A stretch of DNA of 7,797 nucleotides from Alphaproteobacteria bacterium (GTDB lineage Bacteria; Pseudomonadota; Alphaproteobacteria; Thalassobaculales; Thalassobaculaceae): positions 1 to 7,797 of the forward strand of contig JAPKDN010000132.1 of assembly GCA_028822575.1 (NCBI GenBank), read 5' to 3'. The stretch's first letter is position 1. Each line of letters begins with the position of its first letter. Made by a program: the position numbers and the translations under genes. Positions 1-6,676 of the stretch are shown here, in pieces. The notes under the pieces are model-generated. The model was not told the DNA's origin and ran no database searches. It saw only the letters and a program-made list of their open reading frames with translations.

Positions 1-207
1 GCGCTGATGTTCGCCGCTGGTCTTCACGTCTCGGCCGCTTCTCCGGCGGCGCATATCATCGAATTTTCCCTCGGCGCCAATCCGATGCTGTTCGAGCTAT
101 CAGAAGAAACCCCGACCTCGGTAGATGGGATGGTCGAGATCCCGGACCGTCCGGGGCTGGGTGTGACGATCAATGAGGACTTCGTGAAGCGATATACCGT
201 TGAATAG
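1..207 (+). CDS. Enolase-superfamily (mandelate racemase/muconate lactonizing type) enzyme, C-terminal fragment
   Basis: The frame is open from base 1 and ends at TAG 205-207, so only the last 68 codons are present and the start lies outside the window. The fragment resembles the C-terminal end of MR/MLE-type enolase-superfamily enzymes. Near residue 21 it has 'HIIEFSLGANPM', corresponding to the last barrel strand, where family members carry a conserved Glu. This is followed by 'VDGMVEIPDRPGLGVTINED' and a terminal 'RYTV', which match the family's closing capping-domain segment (G-x-x-x-PDxPGLG-V). Family members abstract a proton alpha to a carboxylate with a Mg2+ ion to racemise, epimerise or dehydrate acid sugars and related acids. 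The catalytic lysines and metal ligands are not in the window, so the substrate cannot be inferred. A terminator hairpin begins directly after the stop, marking it as the last gene of its transcription unit. Confidence 0.82.
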   Translation, partial: ALMFAAGLHVSAASPAAHIIEFSLGANPMLFELSEETPTSVDGMVEIPDRPGLGVTINEDFVKRYTVE

Positions 208-238
208 AACAGGCTGGTGGTTAGGGTTAGCCTGTTTT
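208..238 (+). terminator. Rho-independent terminator of the enolase-superfamily gene
   Basis: An 8-bp perfect stem pairs AACAGGCT (208-215) with AGCCTGTT (229-236). The loop is 13 nt and the run of T at 235-238 overlaps the stem end. It begins on the base after the TAG stop. The T tract is short (four T), so termination may be partial. The placement and perfect stem make a terminator the most likely reading. Confidence 0.68.
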
Positions 239-255
239 GCGGTCGAAAAATGGCC

Positions 256-270
256 GATAAGAAGCTTATC
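256..270. repeat. Short inverted repeat (GATAAG-AAG-CTTATC) upstream of the glycosyltransferase
   Basis: GATAAG (256-261) and CTTATC (265-270) form a perfect 6-bp inverted repeat around a 3-nt spacer. It lies about 92 bp before the glycosyltransferase start, just downstream of the terminator of the previous gene. It could be an operator half-site pair or a small hairpin. No T tract follows, so it is not a second terminator. The rest of the intergenic stretch 208-362 shows a TTGACA at 287-292 without a convincing -10 partner. Confidence 0.3.
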
Positions 271-362
271 TGAAATTGGCATCCATTTGACATGTTTGTG
301 GGGGTCCTCGGCGGTCCTTATGCCAGACGGAAACCAAGTGAGGTAAATATCGGGAACAACCG

Positions 363-1328
363 ATGAAAGTCGAACCCATTAGCGTCAGTTTTGACTTCGC
401 TGATCCGACCATGTGGCGGACGGTTTTCCATGAAAAATTTTCTACTGCGCTAAGGAATAGTCCCTTCCATGTAACGGATCCGCGCTTGGCCGACATTCGG
501 TTTGCGAGTGAGGACATCGCCATGGAGACGAACTGGCCGCGATTTGGTAACCCGGGGTCGGTGTTCATTCACGGTATCTTCGACAAGGGTCGCTATTCGA
601 AATATCTGAAACGCCTTGTCGAAGCGGACAAGGCGTTCTGTGTCCTAAGCATGAATCCGGTCAATCAGTTGCCTGCTCGGTTGAGCTCATGCCGTCACCT
701 TCTGGTAGCGGACGTCAACTTGTGTCGCGCCGATCGTGCCCGCAATCCCCGCACCATCAGCATGCCGGCCCCACCATTCGTGACCGGGTCTTCTGAGGGT
801 GGAGAGAAACGTTTGCTGGCGTCGTTTCGGGGAGCGGCTTCACATCCTGTCCGAGCTGAACTGGCGAAGCTGGACCGTCCGGGTAGCATAGTCGTCGAGT
901 TAACCAGCGACCGCCAACATGTTGGCGTCATAGATGCCGAAAATGAGGCGGCCGAGGATGATTACGTTCGGCTTTTAAGGGATAGTATTTTTGCCTTTGT
1001 GCCCCGAGGTGATTATGAATTTTCATATCGTCTGCTCGAAGTGATGTCCTTCGGATGCATTCCCGTCGTCATCTCGGATGGGCTTTTGCTTCCTTTTGAT
1101 CGGATAATTGATTGGAGAAAATGCTCGTTGACGGTTCCGGAAGCAAGGGTTGCCGATATACCCGATTTGCTTGCGGGCATGAATAGCGCGACCGTGGATG
1201 CGCTGCGCGCCACCACCGAACGGGTCTACCGCGTGTTTCTGGAAAATTTCGATAAAATAGCGCATAGCCTGATCGCCGAGCTGTCAATCATTTCGCGATT
1301 GGACAACTCATTGATTTTGAACCGCTAA
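363..1328 (+). CDS. Exostosin-like (GT47) glycosyltransferase
   Basis: This 321-residue protein shows the C-terminal signature of the exostosin family. The segment 'DSIFAFVPRGDYEFSYRLLE' (207-226) is followed by 'VMSFGCIPVVISDG' (227-240), then 'LPFDRIIDW' (243-251), which is the nucleotide-sugar binding region of GT47 enzymes. Around 151-165, 'LLASFRGAASHPVR' matches the FxG..R element that precedes it. Family enzymes transfer a sugar from a nucleotide sugar. The donor and acceptor cannot be read here. No signal peptide or membrane segment is evident, so it probably acts on the cytoplasmic side, for example in surface-polysaccharide or lipid-linked glycan assembly. The ATG at 363 follows GGGAA (352-356) at a workable distance, and the protein is a plausible length for the compact bacterial members. 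By eye its codons are more A/T-rich than those of the ABC-F and rhodanese genes. No other glycan genes adjoin it, which hints at transfer. Its stop codon overlaps the convergent transporter gene by 4 bp. Confidence 0.83.
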   Translation: MKVEPISVSFDFADPTMWRTVFHEKFSTALRNSPFHVTDPRLADIRFASEDIAMETNWPRFGNPGSVFIHGIFDKGRYSKYLKRLVEADKAFCVLSMNPVNQLPARLSSCRHLLVADVNLCRADRARNPRTISMPAPPFVTGSSEGGEKRLLASFRGAASHPVRAELAKLDRPGSIVVELTSDRQHVGVIDAENEAAEDDYVRLLRDSIFAFVPRGDYEFSYRLLEVMSFGCIPVVISDGLLLPFDRIIDWRKCSLTVPEARVADIPDLLAGMNSATVDALRATTERVYRVFLENFDKIAHSLIAELSIISRLDNSLILNR

Positions 1329-2320
1329 CCGCGTTTTTGATCTATCAACCAATCGCGCTCATCAGGCTTATTTCCCCCATTGGGCTTATTTTTTCCGCTC
1401 TCGCTCCGCAAAAGATACAGTCCGCCACTAACCACCAGAACCGCGCCGACCAGAACCTCGACCCCCGGAATATCACCCCAAAAGATCGCACCGATAACTA
1501 CGGCCCAGATCAGGGTCGTGTACTTGAAGGGCGCCACTAACGCGACCTCGCCAAGCCGAAAACTTTCGATCATCAGGTATTGCGCGCCGCCGACGAAGAT
1601 GCCGGAGATCGCGAAAACCCATAGATGCTCGAGCTGAATCGGCGCCCAGCCGAACGGACAGCTTAGGAAGCCGGCCACCGTCACGAAGGTGGTGCTGATC
1701 ATCAAGATCGAGCTTGAGGTCTCGGCGCTACTAATCTGGCGGGTCATCACGTCCCGTGCGGCCCCGAAGAATGCGGCGCCGATGGGGGCCAGCGCGGCGA
1801 TACGAAAAGCATCCCCGGTTGGCTGCACGATAACCAAAACACCGGCGAATCCAACCAATATCGCGACCCAACGGCGCCAGCTAACCACTTCCCCCAGGAA
1901 CGGGATCGCCAAAGCGACGGTAAGCAACGGACCAGCGAAGCTAATGGCGATGGCGTCGGCGATCGGCAACAGGCTAAGGCCAGTGACGAAACAAATCGTC
2001 GAGCCAGTCATCAGTCCGGCGCGGGTTAATTGGAGGCTCCACCGGTTGACCCGCAATTCTCTAGTTTTGCCGGTGATCATATAGAACGCCGCCAAAAGAA
2101 CGACGATTGACACACCGCGCAAGGCCATTACCTGACCAACTGGATAGCTTTCTGTCAGAAATTTCGCCATGCCGTCATTCACGGTAAGTACCAACGCGCC
2201 AAGGGTCATGCAGAGCACGCCACGCATGGGCCTGGGGATCGCCGACAAGGTTTGGCGCAATGATGGCACTTGGATCCTATGCTTGGGTCGGGTTGGAGGA
2301 TTATCCAGCGAGACAACCAT
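1325..2320 (-). CDS. EamA/DMT-superfamily transporter (10 membrane segments)
   Basis: From the ATG at 2318-2320 (read on the minus strand) the protein has 331 residues. After a polar N-terminus of about 33 residues, roughly ten hydrophobic segments follow, near 34-52, 62-82, 101-119, 121-141, 149-166, 172-190, 203-222, 232-252, 260-280 and 286-304. They form the two five-helix halves of the drug/metabolite transporter superfamily. Typical EamA features include 'ALRGVSIVVLLA' in helix 2, 'DAIAISFAGPLLTVALA' in helix 4 with 'FLGEVVSWRRW' after it, and 'LGEVALVAPFKYTTLIWAV' and 'WGDIPG' in the second half. It sits in the inner membrane and likely exports or imports a small metabolite. The substrate is unknown. 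The open frame extends upstream to 2596, but that part lies under the divergent ABC-F gene and is not transporter-like. Starts at 2227 or 2209 are alternatives. No strong ribosome binding site decides between them. The charged tail carries a near repeat of NKP (309-318). Confidence 0.85.
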   Translation of the reverse strand: MVVSLDNPPTRPKHRIQVPSLRQTLSAIPRPMRGVLCMTLGALVLTVNDGMAKFLTESYPVGQVMALRGVSIVVLLAAFYMITGKTRELRVNRWSLQLTRAGLMTGSTICFVTGLSLLPIADAIAISFAGPLLTVALAIPFLGEVVSWRRWVAILVGFAGVLVIVQPTGDAFRIAALAPIGAAFFGAARDVMTRQISSAETSSSILMISTTFVTVAGFLSCPFGWAPIQLEHLWVFAISGIFVGGAQYLMIESFRLGEVALVAPFKYTTLIWAVVIGAIFWGDIPGVEVLVGAVLVVSGGLYLLRSESGKNKPNGGNKPDERDWLIDQKRG

Positions 2321-2381
2321 GATTGAGTGTCTTGGGAAAGTCCTCAGTTGGCGAGAGGTGTCTTGGATGCTATCACGCGCC

Positions 2382-4289
2382 ATGATTCGTATTAAAGATA
2401 TGACATATCGCGTCGCTGGCCGGATGTTGTTTGATTTCGCCACGGCCACGGTGCCGTCCGGCCACAAGGTTGGGCTGGTTGGCCGCAACGGGTCAGGCAA
2501 GTCGACATTGCTTCGCCTGCTTGCTGGGACTGCCCAAATCGATGGCGGCGAGATCGCCATCGACGGCATCGCCGGGAACCCCAACGCCATCGGCACGGTT
2601 GAGCAGGAAGCGCCCAGTGGTGATCAGACACCGCTTGGGTTCACGCTTGCCGCCGACAAGGAACGCGCCGAACTTCTGGAGCGCGCGGAGATAGAGACCG
2701 ACCCGCTGCGGATAGCCGAGACCCAAAACCGTCTGGTGGACATTGGCGCCCATATCGCGCCATCCCGCGCGGCGTCGATCTTGGCCGGCCTGGGCTTTGA
2801 CGAGGCGGCGCAAAACAATCCTTTGTCGAGCTTTTCGGGTGGTTGGCGTATGCGGGTGGCGATCGCCGCGCTGCTGTTCGCCGAGCCAGAATTGCTGTTG
2901 CTTGACGAGCCGACCAACCATCTGGACCTGGAAGCGGCGATGTGGCTGGAGACCCATCTGCGCGCTTATCCCAAGACCCTGGTGGTGGTCAGCCATGACC
3001 GGGATCTTTTGAACCGCGCCGTCACCGGCATCCTGCATCTGGAGAACCTCAAGCTTACATACTATACTGGAGGTTATGACCGGTTCGAGCGGGTGCGGGC
3101 GGAACGGCTGGCGCTACAGGACGCGATGGCCCGCAAACAGGCGACCCAACGCAAGCACATGCAGGCCTTCGTCGACCGCTTCCGCTACAAGGCCAGCAAG
3201 GCAAGACAAGCGCAAAGCCGGCTCAAGGCGCTGGAGCGGATGGACGTGATCTCGATGGGTGCGGCCGAGCCGTCGACGGTGTTCCGCTTTCCGGAACCCG
3301 CTGTTTTACCGCCGCCCCTGGTAACCTTCGACAAGGCCTCGGTCGGTTATGAGGCGGGAAAACCGGTTTTGACTGGTGTTGATCTCAGGCTCGACGCCGA
3401 CGACCGGATCGGGTTTCTTGGACAGAACGGCAATGGTAAATCGACCTTGGCCAAACTGATTGCCGGCAGACTAGAGCGGATGGCTGGCGACTCGCATCGC
3501 ACGGCCAAACTTAAGGTTGGGTTTTTTGCTCAGCACCAGGTCGACGATCTGGTTATAGAGGATACTGCGACCGATCATCTGGCGCGCCTAATGCCCGATT
3601 CACCGAAGGACCGGGTGCGTGCCCGGCTTGGCGGTGTCGGCCTGGTGCAGGACAAGCAGACCACTAAGGTCAAGCACTTGTCCGGCGGCGAGAAGGCGCG
3701 GTTGACGATCGCGCTGATCACCCATGACAGTCCGCATGTGTTGATCCTCGATGAGCCGACCAACCATCTGGATATCGATGCCCGCGACGCACTGGTCCAG
3801 GCGCTGAACGACTATAACGGGGCGGTGATCCTGATTAGCCATGACCGGCGGCTGCTGGAGATGACGGTGGATCGTCTGTGGATGGTCGCCGATGGGACGG
3901 TGCAGCCGTTCGATGGAGATCTCTCGGACTATGCAGGCTGGCTCCGGGACAGGGCCAAGGCATCATCCAAGAATGCCAAGGCCAATGATAATGCGGGTGG
4001 CGAGGGCAATAGTCGCCTTGGGCGCAAGCAAGCCCGCAAGGCCGCCGCCGATCGCCGTAAGGAGAACGCTGATGCCCGAAAGGCGGCGCGCGAGGCGGAA
4101 AAGGCGTTGGGGAAACTGACGAGCCGGCGTCAGGCCCTCGTTGATAAGCTCGGTGATCCCTCGACCTACGAGAAATCCACCAGCGAAGTCCAGGACCTGG
4201 TCATGAAAAAGGAAGTCATCGACCGTGAGATCGTAGCGGCGGAGACCGCCTGGTTGCTAGCGAGCGAGGCACTTGAAGCGGCGGAGTAG
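2382..4289 (+). CDS. ABC-F family ATPase, YheS-like (ribosome-associated)
   Basis: This 635-residue protein has two complete ATP-binding cassettes and no membrane segments. Cassette 1 has Walker A 'GRNGSGKST' (34-42), signature 'SFSGGWRMR' (150-158), Walker B with 'LLLLDEPTNHLD' (171-182) and the switch His in 'VVSHDRD' (202-208). The linker (about 240-290) contains 'FVDRFRYKASKARQAQSR' (263-280), the ABC-F arm/linker sequence, close to the YheS type. Cassette 2 has Walker A 'GQNGNGKST' (347-355), 'LSGGEKAR' (433-440), 'LILDEPTNHLD' (454-464) and 'ISHDRR' (485-490). Residues about 540-635 are Ala/Lys/Glu-rich and probably form a coiled coil, as in Uup/YheS relatives. ABC-F proteins bind the ribosomal E site and influence translation. 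A resistance role is not indicated. 'MIRIKDMTYRV' is the conserved family start. An in-frame ATG at 2367 has a better ribosome binding site (GAGAGG, 2352-2357, 9-nt gap) and would add five residues. It is first in a likely unit with the dioxygenase remnant and the rhodanese. Confidence 0.95.
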   Translation: MIRIKDMTYRVAGRMLFDFATATVPSGHKVGLVGRNGSGKSTLLRLLAGTAQIDGGEIAIDGIAGNPNAIGTVEQEAPSGDQTPLGFTLAADKERAELLERAEIETDPLRIAETQNRLVDIGAHIAPSRAASILAGLGFDEAAQNNPLSSFSGGWRMRVAIAALLFAEPELLLLDEPTNHLDLEAAMWLETHLRAYPKTLVVVSHDRDLLNRAVTGILHLENLKLTYYTGGYDRFERVRAERLALQDAMARKQATQRKHMQAFVDRFRYKASKARQAQSRLKALERMDVISMGAAEPSTVFRFPEPAVLPPPLVTFDKASVGYEAGKPVLTGVDLRLDADDRIGFLGQNGNGKSTLAKLIAGRLERMAGDSHRTAKLKVGFFAQHQVDDLVIEDTATDHLARLMPDSPKDRVRARLGGVGLVQDKQTTKVKHLSGGEKARLTIALITHDSPHVLILDEPTNHLDIDARDALVQALNDYNGAVILISHDRRLLEMTVDRLWMVADGTVQPFDGDLSDYAGWLRDRAKASSKNAKANDNAGGEGNSRLGRKQARKAAADRRKENADARKAAREAEKALGKLTSRRQALVDKLGDPSTYEKSTSEVQDLVMKKEVIDREIVAAETAWLLASEALEAAE

Positions 4290-4293
4290 GGAT

Positions 4294-4860
4294 ATGTCCG
4301 TCCAGGATCAACGCAAAGTGGCGGTGAAGGCGACCGTCGATGCCATCCGTATTATCGACCGACTGACTATTACCCGAATGAAAGAGTATCTGGTCGCCTT
4401 GGCCTGACATGTGAAATTGGCCCCACGCGCCGGTTTTCCAGCCATGGGTAACGAGGATGATGACACTCACTTGCTATCCCAGGATGCCAACGGGCGCGGC
4501 GCACTCTATCTATATTCCAGCGGCTTGGATGCTTAAACGCCACCACATGACCATCGGACCTGGAGCGTTATCGCTTGAATAGAGAGTGTTGAGCATAACA
4601 AGATTTATCGTCGATTTGATGATGGGGCGATGGAAGGGTGCGGGCGCAATAAGCCTGCCTGGGAATTCAGCATTTCGCCCGGCACCGGGCTTGCCTTGAG
4701 TGCCGACGATGTGCTCTCCATTCACGTCGGCTTTACCCGCCCGCTCATGAATCTGCAACTCTTCGGCAAGGGGTTTGAGTTTCTTTCGGGGCGTGTCAGC
4801 TTAGATATGAACGCCGGCGCCACGGCGCCCTATGGCGGGGCGGTTCTAGACCCAGCCTAG
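4294..4860 (+). pseudogene. Broken cysteine-dioxygenase-like cupin gene (three in-frame stops)
   Basis: One reading frame of 189 codons, from ATG 4294 to TAG 4858-4860, reads like the bacterial cysteine-dioxygenase-like family (thiol dioxygenase cupins). It is interrupted by TGA at 4405-4407 (codon 38), TAA at 4534-4536 (codon 81) and TGA at 4576-4578 (codon 95), with no large frameshift. Recognisable blocks are 'VKATVDAIRIIDR' near the start, 'GRGALYLYSSGLDA' before codon 81, 'TPPHDHRTWSVIA' (82-94) with the cupin metal ligands His85 and His87, 'VEHNKIYRRFDDG' (98-110), and 'LSADDVLSIHVG' (136-147). The total length fits the family. The usual ligand His in the D-x-H-S-I block is Leu at codon 141, and the L-H-L-Y-G motif is 'LQLFG' (154-158). 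Such enzymes oxidise cysteine or a similar thiol to the sulfinate with Fe(II) and O2. The ATG follows GGAG (4282-4285) 4 bp after the ABC-F stop. The only sizeable open piece (ATG 4630 to 4860) lacks half the cupin, so I treat the locus as non-functional. Family identity is from memory of homologues. Confidence 0.8.
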
Positions 4861-4877
4861 GATGGTCGCCCTCACTT

Positions 4878-4881
4878 GGAG
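4878..4881 (+). promoter_or_regulatory. Ribosome binding site (GGAG) of the rhodanese gene
   Basis: GGAG at 4878-4881 lies 8 nt before the ATG at 4890, an ideal spacing. It fixes the rhodanese start. It also shows the gene can be translated on its own even though upstream translation of the dioxygenase frame is stopped early. Confidence 0.7.
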
Positions 4882-4889
4882 TAGATCGA

Positions 4890-6485
4890 ATGACCAAATT
4901 AATTTCCGCCACTGCGCTAAAGGCCCGGGTTGACGGTAGCGACGAGCTAGCCCTGATCGATGTGCGCGACGAAGGGGTGTTCGGCGCTCGCCACATTCTG
5001 CTTTGCGCCAATATTCCGTTGAGCCAGCTCGAGTTGAAGATTCCGGATCTGGTGCCGCGAAAATCCACCCCAATCGTGTTTTGCGACGGCTGTGGCAGCG
5101 GTCTGGCGGAGCGCGCGGCTAAGGTTCTGGAGGGGGTTGGTTATTCGGATATCGCGGTCCTTATCGACGGCATGGACGGCTGGGAAGCAGCGGGACTGGA
5201 ACTGTTCAGTGGCCTCAACGTACCCAGCAAGGCGTTTGGCGAGTTTGTCGAGCATGCCTATGGCACCCCGTCGATTTCGGCTGAGGAGTTGAAGGCGATG
5301 CTTGATGGGGGCGAAAACATGATCGTCCTCGACTCGCGTCCGATCGATGAGTTCCGGGTGATGAACATCCCGACCGGCATCGATATGCCCGGCGCCGAGC
5401 TGGTCCATCGTATGCAGGAGTCGGTGCCCAACGTCGATACCACTGTCGTGGTCAATTGCGCTGGGCGAACCCGCAGCATCATCGGCGCCCAATCTCTTAT
5501 CAACGCCGGCGTGCCCAACAAGGTTGTTGCGCTACGCAATGGCACCATGGGCTGGCATCTGGCCGGCTACAAGCTGGAGCATGGCCTGGAGCGCCGGCCG
5601 CCGGAAGTCTCCAGCGGAGGCCATAAGGTTGCCTTGGACCGCGCCGAGGCCGCCGGCAAGCGCTTTGGTGTCAAGCGGATCAATGCCGCAACCCTGGACA
5701 AATGGCGCGGTGAGCAGGCGGCCCGCACCCTGTGCATCCTTGATGTGCGTACAGTCGAGGAGTTTGAGGTCGGTCATATTGCCGATTCTCGTCATGCCGC
5801 CGGCGGACAGTTGGTTCAGGCGACGGATGTCTATGTCGCGACCCAGAATGCCCGCGTGGTGCTGGTCGACGACATGATGGTCCGCGCCCTGATGACCGCC
5901 AGTTGGCTGGAGCAATTGGCTTGGTGCGAGGTTTATGTCCTCGAGTCGGGGCTGCACGGTCAGCCGATCCTGCAAGGCAAACGCGAGGCACCTTCGTTCG
6001 GCCAGGAGGCGTCCGTAACGTCGGTAAGCCCGGTGGAGGCAAGCGCAGCGGTCGCTGGTGGGGCGATGCTGATCGATCTACAACGCAGCCTCGGTTACCG
6101 CGAAAAGCACGCCCAGGGCGCCTCATTCGGTATTCGCGCGCGCTTGGCCGAAGATCTGGCGGCCCGCGGAGAGAGTGGCGCGGTCGTTCTCATCTCGCCA
6201 GACGGCAAGCTGGCGCGGTTAGCGGCGGCGGACCTGGCGAGCTCGGGTTGGGAAGTCTCCATCATCGACGGTGGCACCCAGGCCTGGGAAGCGGCTGGAT
6301 TGGCCATGGAAGCGGGGATAACCGACACGTTGTCGATCACCGATGACGTCTATCTGCGCGCCTATGACCGGACCGACCCGGTGGAGATTGATAAGGCGAT
6401 GAATGATTACCTGACCTGGGAAATTGCGCTGGTCGCCCAAATCGCCAAACCCGGCGGAATCGCGTTCAAGGTCTATCCGGAATAA
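4890..6485 (+). CDS. Four-domain rhodanese-like sulfurtransferase
   Basis: The 531-residue protein contains four consecutive rhodanese-like folds, at about 3-105, 127-230, 264-358 and 377-475, followed by a tail containing 'DVYLRAYDR' and 'NDYLTWEIALV'. Domain 1 carries 'IVFCDGCGSGLAERAA' (62-77) with Cys65 at the active-loop position. Domain 2 has the classic loop 'NCAGRTRS' (189-196) with Cys190 and is probably the catalytic domain. Domain 3 has 'LVDDMMVRA' (325-333), with Asp in place of Cys. Domain 4 has 'LISPDGKLARLAA' (434-446), with Ser. Domains 3 and 4 are therefore probably inactive or structural. Each domain ends in the expected 'GWEAAG'-like segment except domain 3, which is degenerate there. 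Rhodaneses move sulfane sulfur through a cysteine persulfide to a thiophilic acceptor. This architecture commonly neighbours the small cysteine-dioxygenase-like cupin, which is the broken gene 29 bp upstream here. No signal peptide is seen, so it is likely cytoplasmic. The frame is intact throughout and codon use matches the ABC-F gene. Confidence 0.9.
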   Translation: MTKLISATALKARVDGSDELALIDVRDEGVFGARHILLCANIPLSQLELKIPDLVPRKSTPIVFCDGCGSGLAERAAKVLEGVGYSDIAVLIDGMDGWEAAGLELFSGLNVPSKAFGEFVEHAYGTPSISAEELKAMLDGGENMIVLDSRPIDEFRVMNIPTGIDMPGAELVHRMQESVPNVDTTVVVNCAGRTRSIIGAQSLINAGVPNKVVALRNGTMGWHLAGYKLEHGLERRPPEVSSGGHKVALDRAEAAGKRFGVKRINAATLDKWRGEQAARTLCILDVRTVEEFEVGHIADSRHAAGGQLVQATDVYVATQNARVVLVDDMMVRALMTASWLEQLAWCEVYVLESGLHGQPILQGKREAPSFGQEASVTSVSPVEASAAVAGGAMLIDLQRSLGYREKHAQGASFGIRARLAEDLAARGESGAVVLISPDGKLARLAAADLASSGWEVSIIDGGTQAWEAAGLAMEAGITDTLSITDDVYLRAYDRTDPVEIDKAMNDYLTWEIALVAQIAKPGGIAFKVYPE

Positions 6486-6560
6486 GGCAGGTCGGGGCTG
6501 TTTTATTGGGGGTAGGCTCTGGCGTCAGGGATGTCTGGCTAAGAAACGCCGAATTGTTAA

Positions 6561-6566
6561 TATAAT
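6561..6566 (+). promoter_or_regulatory. Possible promoter -10 element (TATAAT) for the deacetylase gene
   Basis: A perfect TATAAT lies in a locally A/T-rich patch (about 6551-6567) between the rhodanese stop and the deacetylase start. No convincing -35 hexamer is found 16-18 bp upstream, so this is only a candidate. It would give a leader of about 105 nt containing a small inverted repeat. Confidence 0.35.
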
Positions 6567-6589
6567 AGGTCTGTACCCCGTCGACAGAC

Positions 6590-6607
6590 GAGGATGTGAT
6601 GATCCTC
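6590..6607. repeat. Inverted repeat GAGGAT-N6-ATCCTC in the deacetylase leader
   Basis: GAGGAT (6590-6595) pairs perfectly with ATCCTC (6602-6607) across 6 nt. It lies about 24 bp downstream of the candidate TATAAT, so it could be an operator or an mRNA hairpin. No T tract follows, so it is not an intrinsic terminator. Confidence 0.3.
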
Positions 6608-6676
6608 CAAGTGTCATGAACAGCGTCCGGGTGTGGCGGGTTACTATTGCTGGCGGCATGACCGGGAGCGCGACTG

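Noticed and set aside
287..292. Perfect TTGACA -35 box upstream of the glycosyltransferase
   Set aside because: No A/T-rich -10 hexamer occurs 16-18 bp downstream. The bases at 308-318 are G/C-rich. It may be chance.
1365..1391. Direct repeat GGCTTATTT (1365-1373 and 1383-1391)
   Set aside because: It encodes the repeated NKP in the charged tail of the transporter. Two short copies are not enough to suggest a mobile or regulatory repeat.
2321..2596. Upstream extension of the transporter reading frame to 2596
   Set aside because: The added residues are Pro/Ser/Arg-rich with no membrane character and overlap the start and first Walker A of the ABC-F gene on the other strand. The transporter fold begins after the ATG at 2320.
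4294..4407. Small 37-residue protein gene after the ABC-F stop
   Set aside because: It has a ribosome binding site and may still be translated, but its sequence matches the N-terminus of the dioxygenase family and ends at the first disabling TGA.
4405..4578. Selenocysteine insertion or stop-codon reassignment explaining the internal TGA codons
   Set aside because: One of the three stops is TAA, and TGA terminates the deacetylase gene at its expected length. The positions do not match a known Sec site in this family, and active-site residues are also lost.
4216..4758. Minus-strand open frames of 82-84 codons across the dioxygenase remnant
   Set aside because: They show no recognisable motifs and lie antisense to a frame with clear family similarity, so they are shadows.
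4630..4860. Stand-alone 76-codon gene starting at ATG 4630
   Set aside because: The same frame continues upstream through the stops with cysteine-dioxygenase-like sequence, and this piece would lack the His-x-His half of the cupin. No ribosome binding site precedes 4630. It is the 3' part of the pseudogene.
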